A DNA stretch of 64,000 bases from the NCBI GenBank assembly GCA_945862065.1, contig CAMAWT010000015.1:1-64000 (forward strand). The letters run 5' to 3'. Below the pieces are notes generated by a model. It had not been told where the DNA came from. It made no database searches and saw nothing but the letters and a program-made list of their open reading frames with translations. This stretch comes from Flavobacterium psychrophilum. GTDB lineage: Bacteria; Bacteroidota; Bacteroidia; Flavobacteriales; Flavobacteriaceae. The position numbers and the translations under genes were made by a program. Within the stretch, counting starts at the first letter, position 1. The number at the start of each line of letters is the position of its first letter. Shown piece after piece: positions 63,615 through 64,000 of this stretch.

Positions 63615-64000
63615 TTAAACATATTTAATAAAATTGATTTTTCTGTCAGCAGGTCTGAAATACCAAGATACTATTGTCATACTTAATAAGAATAAGGAAA
63701 TTGTCCATTCACTTGCGGATTCACCCACTGCTATATGCGAAATTGCTGCTCCTGACAGGGTAAAAAAGAAACCGGCATAAGCCCACTCTTTTAGAAGAGG
63801 AAATTTTGGAATAAGCAATGCTCCAACTCCCAATATTTTCCATATTCCGAGTATTGTTAGAAAATAAATAGGATAGCCCAAATGTGTCATTGCAGTAACA
63901 TCATATAATGCAGCTTTAATTTTTAAAAGCTGTATTGCTCCACTATTTAGCATTGCCAATGCAAGTAAACCAGTGGAAATCCAATAAATGATTTTGTTTC
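63615..64000 (-). CDS. DoxX family membrane protein (N-terminus cut by window edge)
   Basis: The reading frame stays open to the right end of the window, so the true start is outside. The visible 128 residues begin NKIIYWISTGLLALAMLNSG, followed by TAMTHLGYPIYFLTILGIWKILGVGALLIPKFPLLKEWAYAGFFF and two further helices, which is the DoxX four-helix layout. A start inside the visible part (TTG 63959) would cut the first helix. Function in this family ranges over quinone and sulfur redox; here it is unknown. Confidence 0.82.
   Translation of the reverse strand, partial: NKIIYWISTGLLALAMLNSGAIQLLKIKAALYDVTAMTHLGYPIYFLTILGIWKILGVGALLIPKFPLLKEWAYAGFFFTLSGAAISHIAVGESASEWTISLFLLSMTIVSWYFRPADRKINFIKYV

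Overview
The window is AT-rich DNA from a member of the Flavobacteriaceae, most likely Flavobacterium or a close relative. The evidence is gldJ next to porU and porV (type IX secretion and gliding), a type B sorting-domain adhesin with its PorP/SprF partner, genus-typical promoters (TTTG then TAnnTTTG), few Shine-Dalgarno sites, and the many short structured repeats usual in this genus. No prophage, CRISPR array or intact insertion sequence was seen.

Layout. 1-385: the end of an rRNA operon (spacer, 5S rRNA, terminators). 1000-10868 (minus): a surface-adhesin cassette of exported protein, 6.3-kb adhesin, PorP/SprF-like and PorE-like OmpA protein. 11.1-14.6 kb: polysaccharide deacetylase, then a sulfur pair (TauE-type exporter and a persulfide dioxygenase with two rhodanese domains). 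14.6-23 kb: murF and gldJ diverging from porU and porV. 23-26.3 kb: cdd, pdhA and the acetyltransferase. 26.3-35.1 kb: accessory lipoproteins, a glycosyltransferase, tRNA-Val, folC, exbB-exbD and tonB among repeats. 35.2-46.8 kb: glutamate-type dehydrogenase, anmK, acyl-CoA dehydrogenase, short-chain dehydrogenase, SprT-like protein, manC, an Mla-type transporter pair, a glycosyltransferase/methyltransferase/KAS III group and a truncated haemoglobin. 46.9-59.7 kb: gcvP, M3 peptidase, purE and purK with two toxin-antitoxin pairs beside them, adk, a CNNM protein and obgE. 60-64 kb: a type A T9SS cargo protein, a TetR-controlled operon, and YdeI and DoxX genes among palindromic repeats.

How it fits together. 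PorU, PorV and GldJ are parts of the type IX system that would export the adhesin (type B C-terminus) and the 60-kb protein (type A C-terminus). The PorP/SprF and OmpA genes beside the adhesin are the expected outer-membrane partners.

The most interesting signal is non-coding. A structured element of about 68 bp (element A) occurs six times. Its stems co-vary between copies: the outer pair is CCCG/CGGG, CCTG/CAGG or CCAG/CTGG, and the inner stem also changes on both sides. All six copies lie 15-112 nt past a stop codon on the strand opposite that gene, and four have a short tandem-repeat tract on the same outer side. It may belong to the published Flavo-1 RNA motif, which needs a covariance-model search. 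Three further repeat families (B, C and an attC-like palindrome, D) also lie at gene 3' ends.
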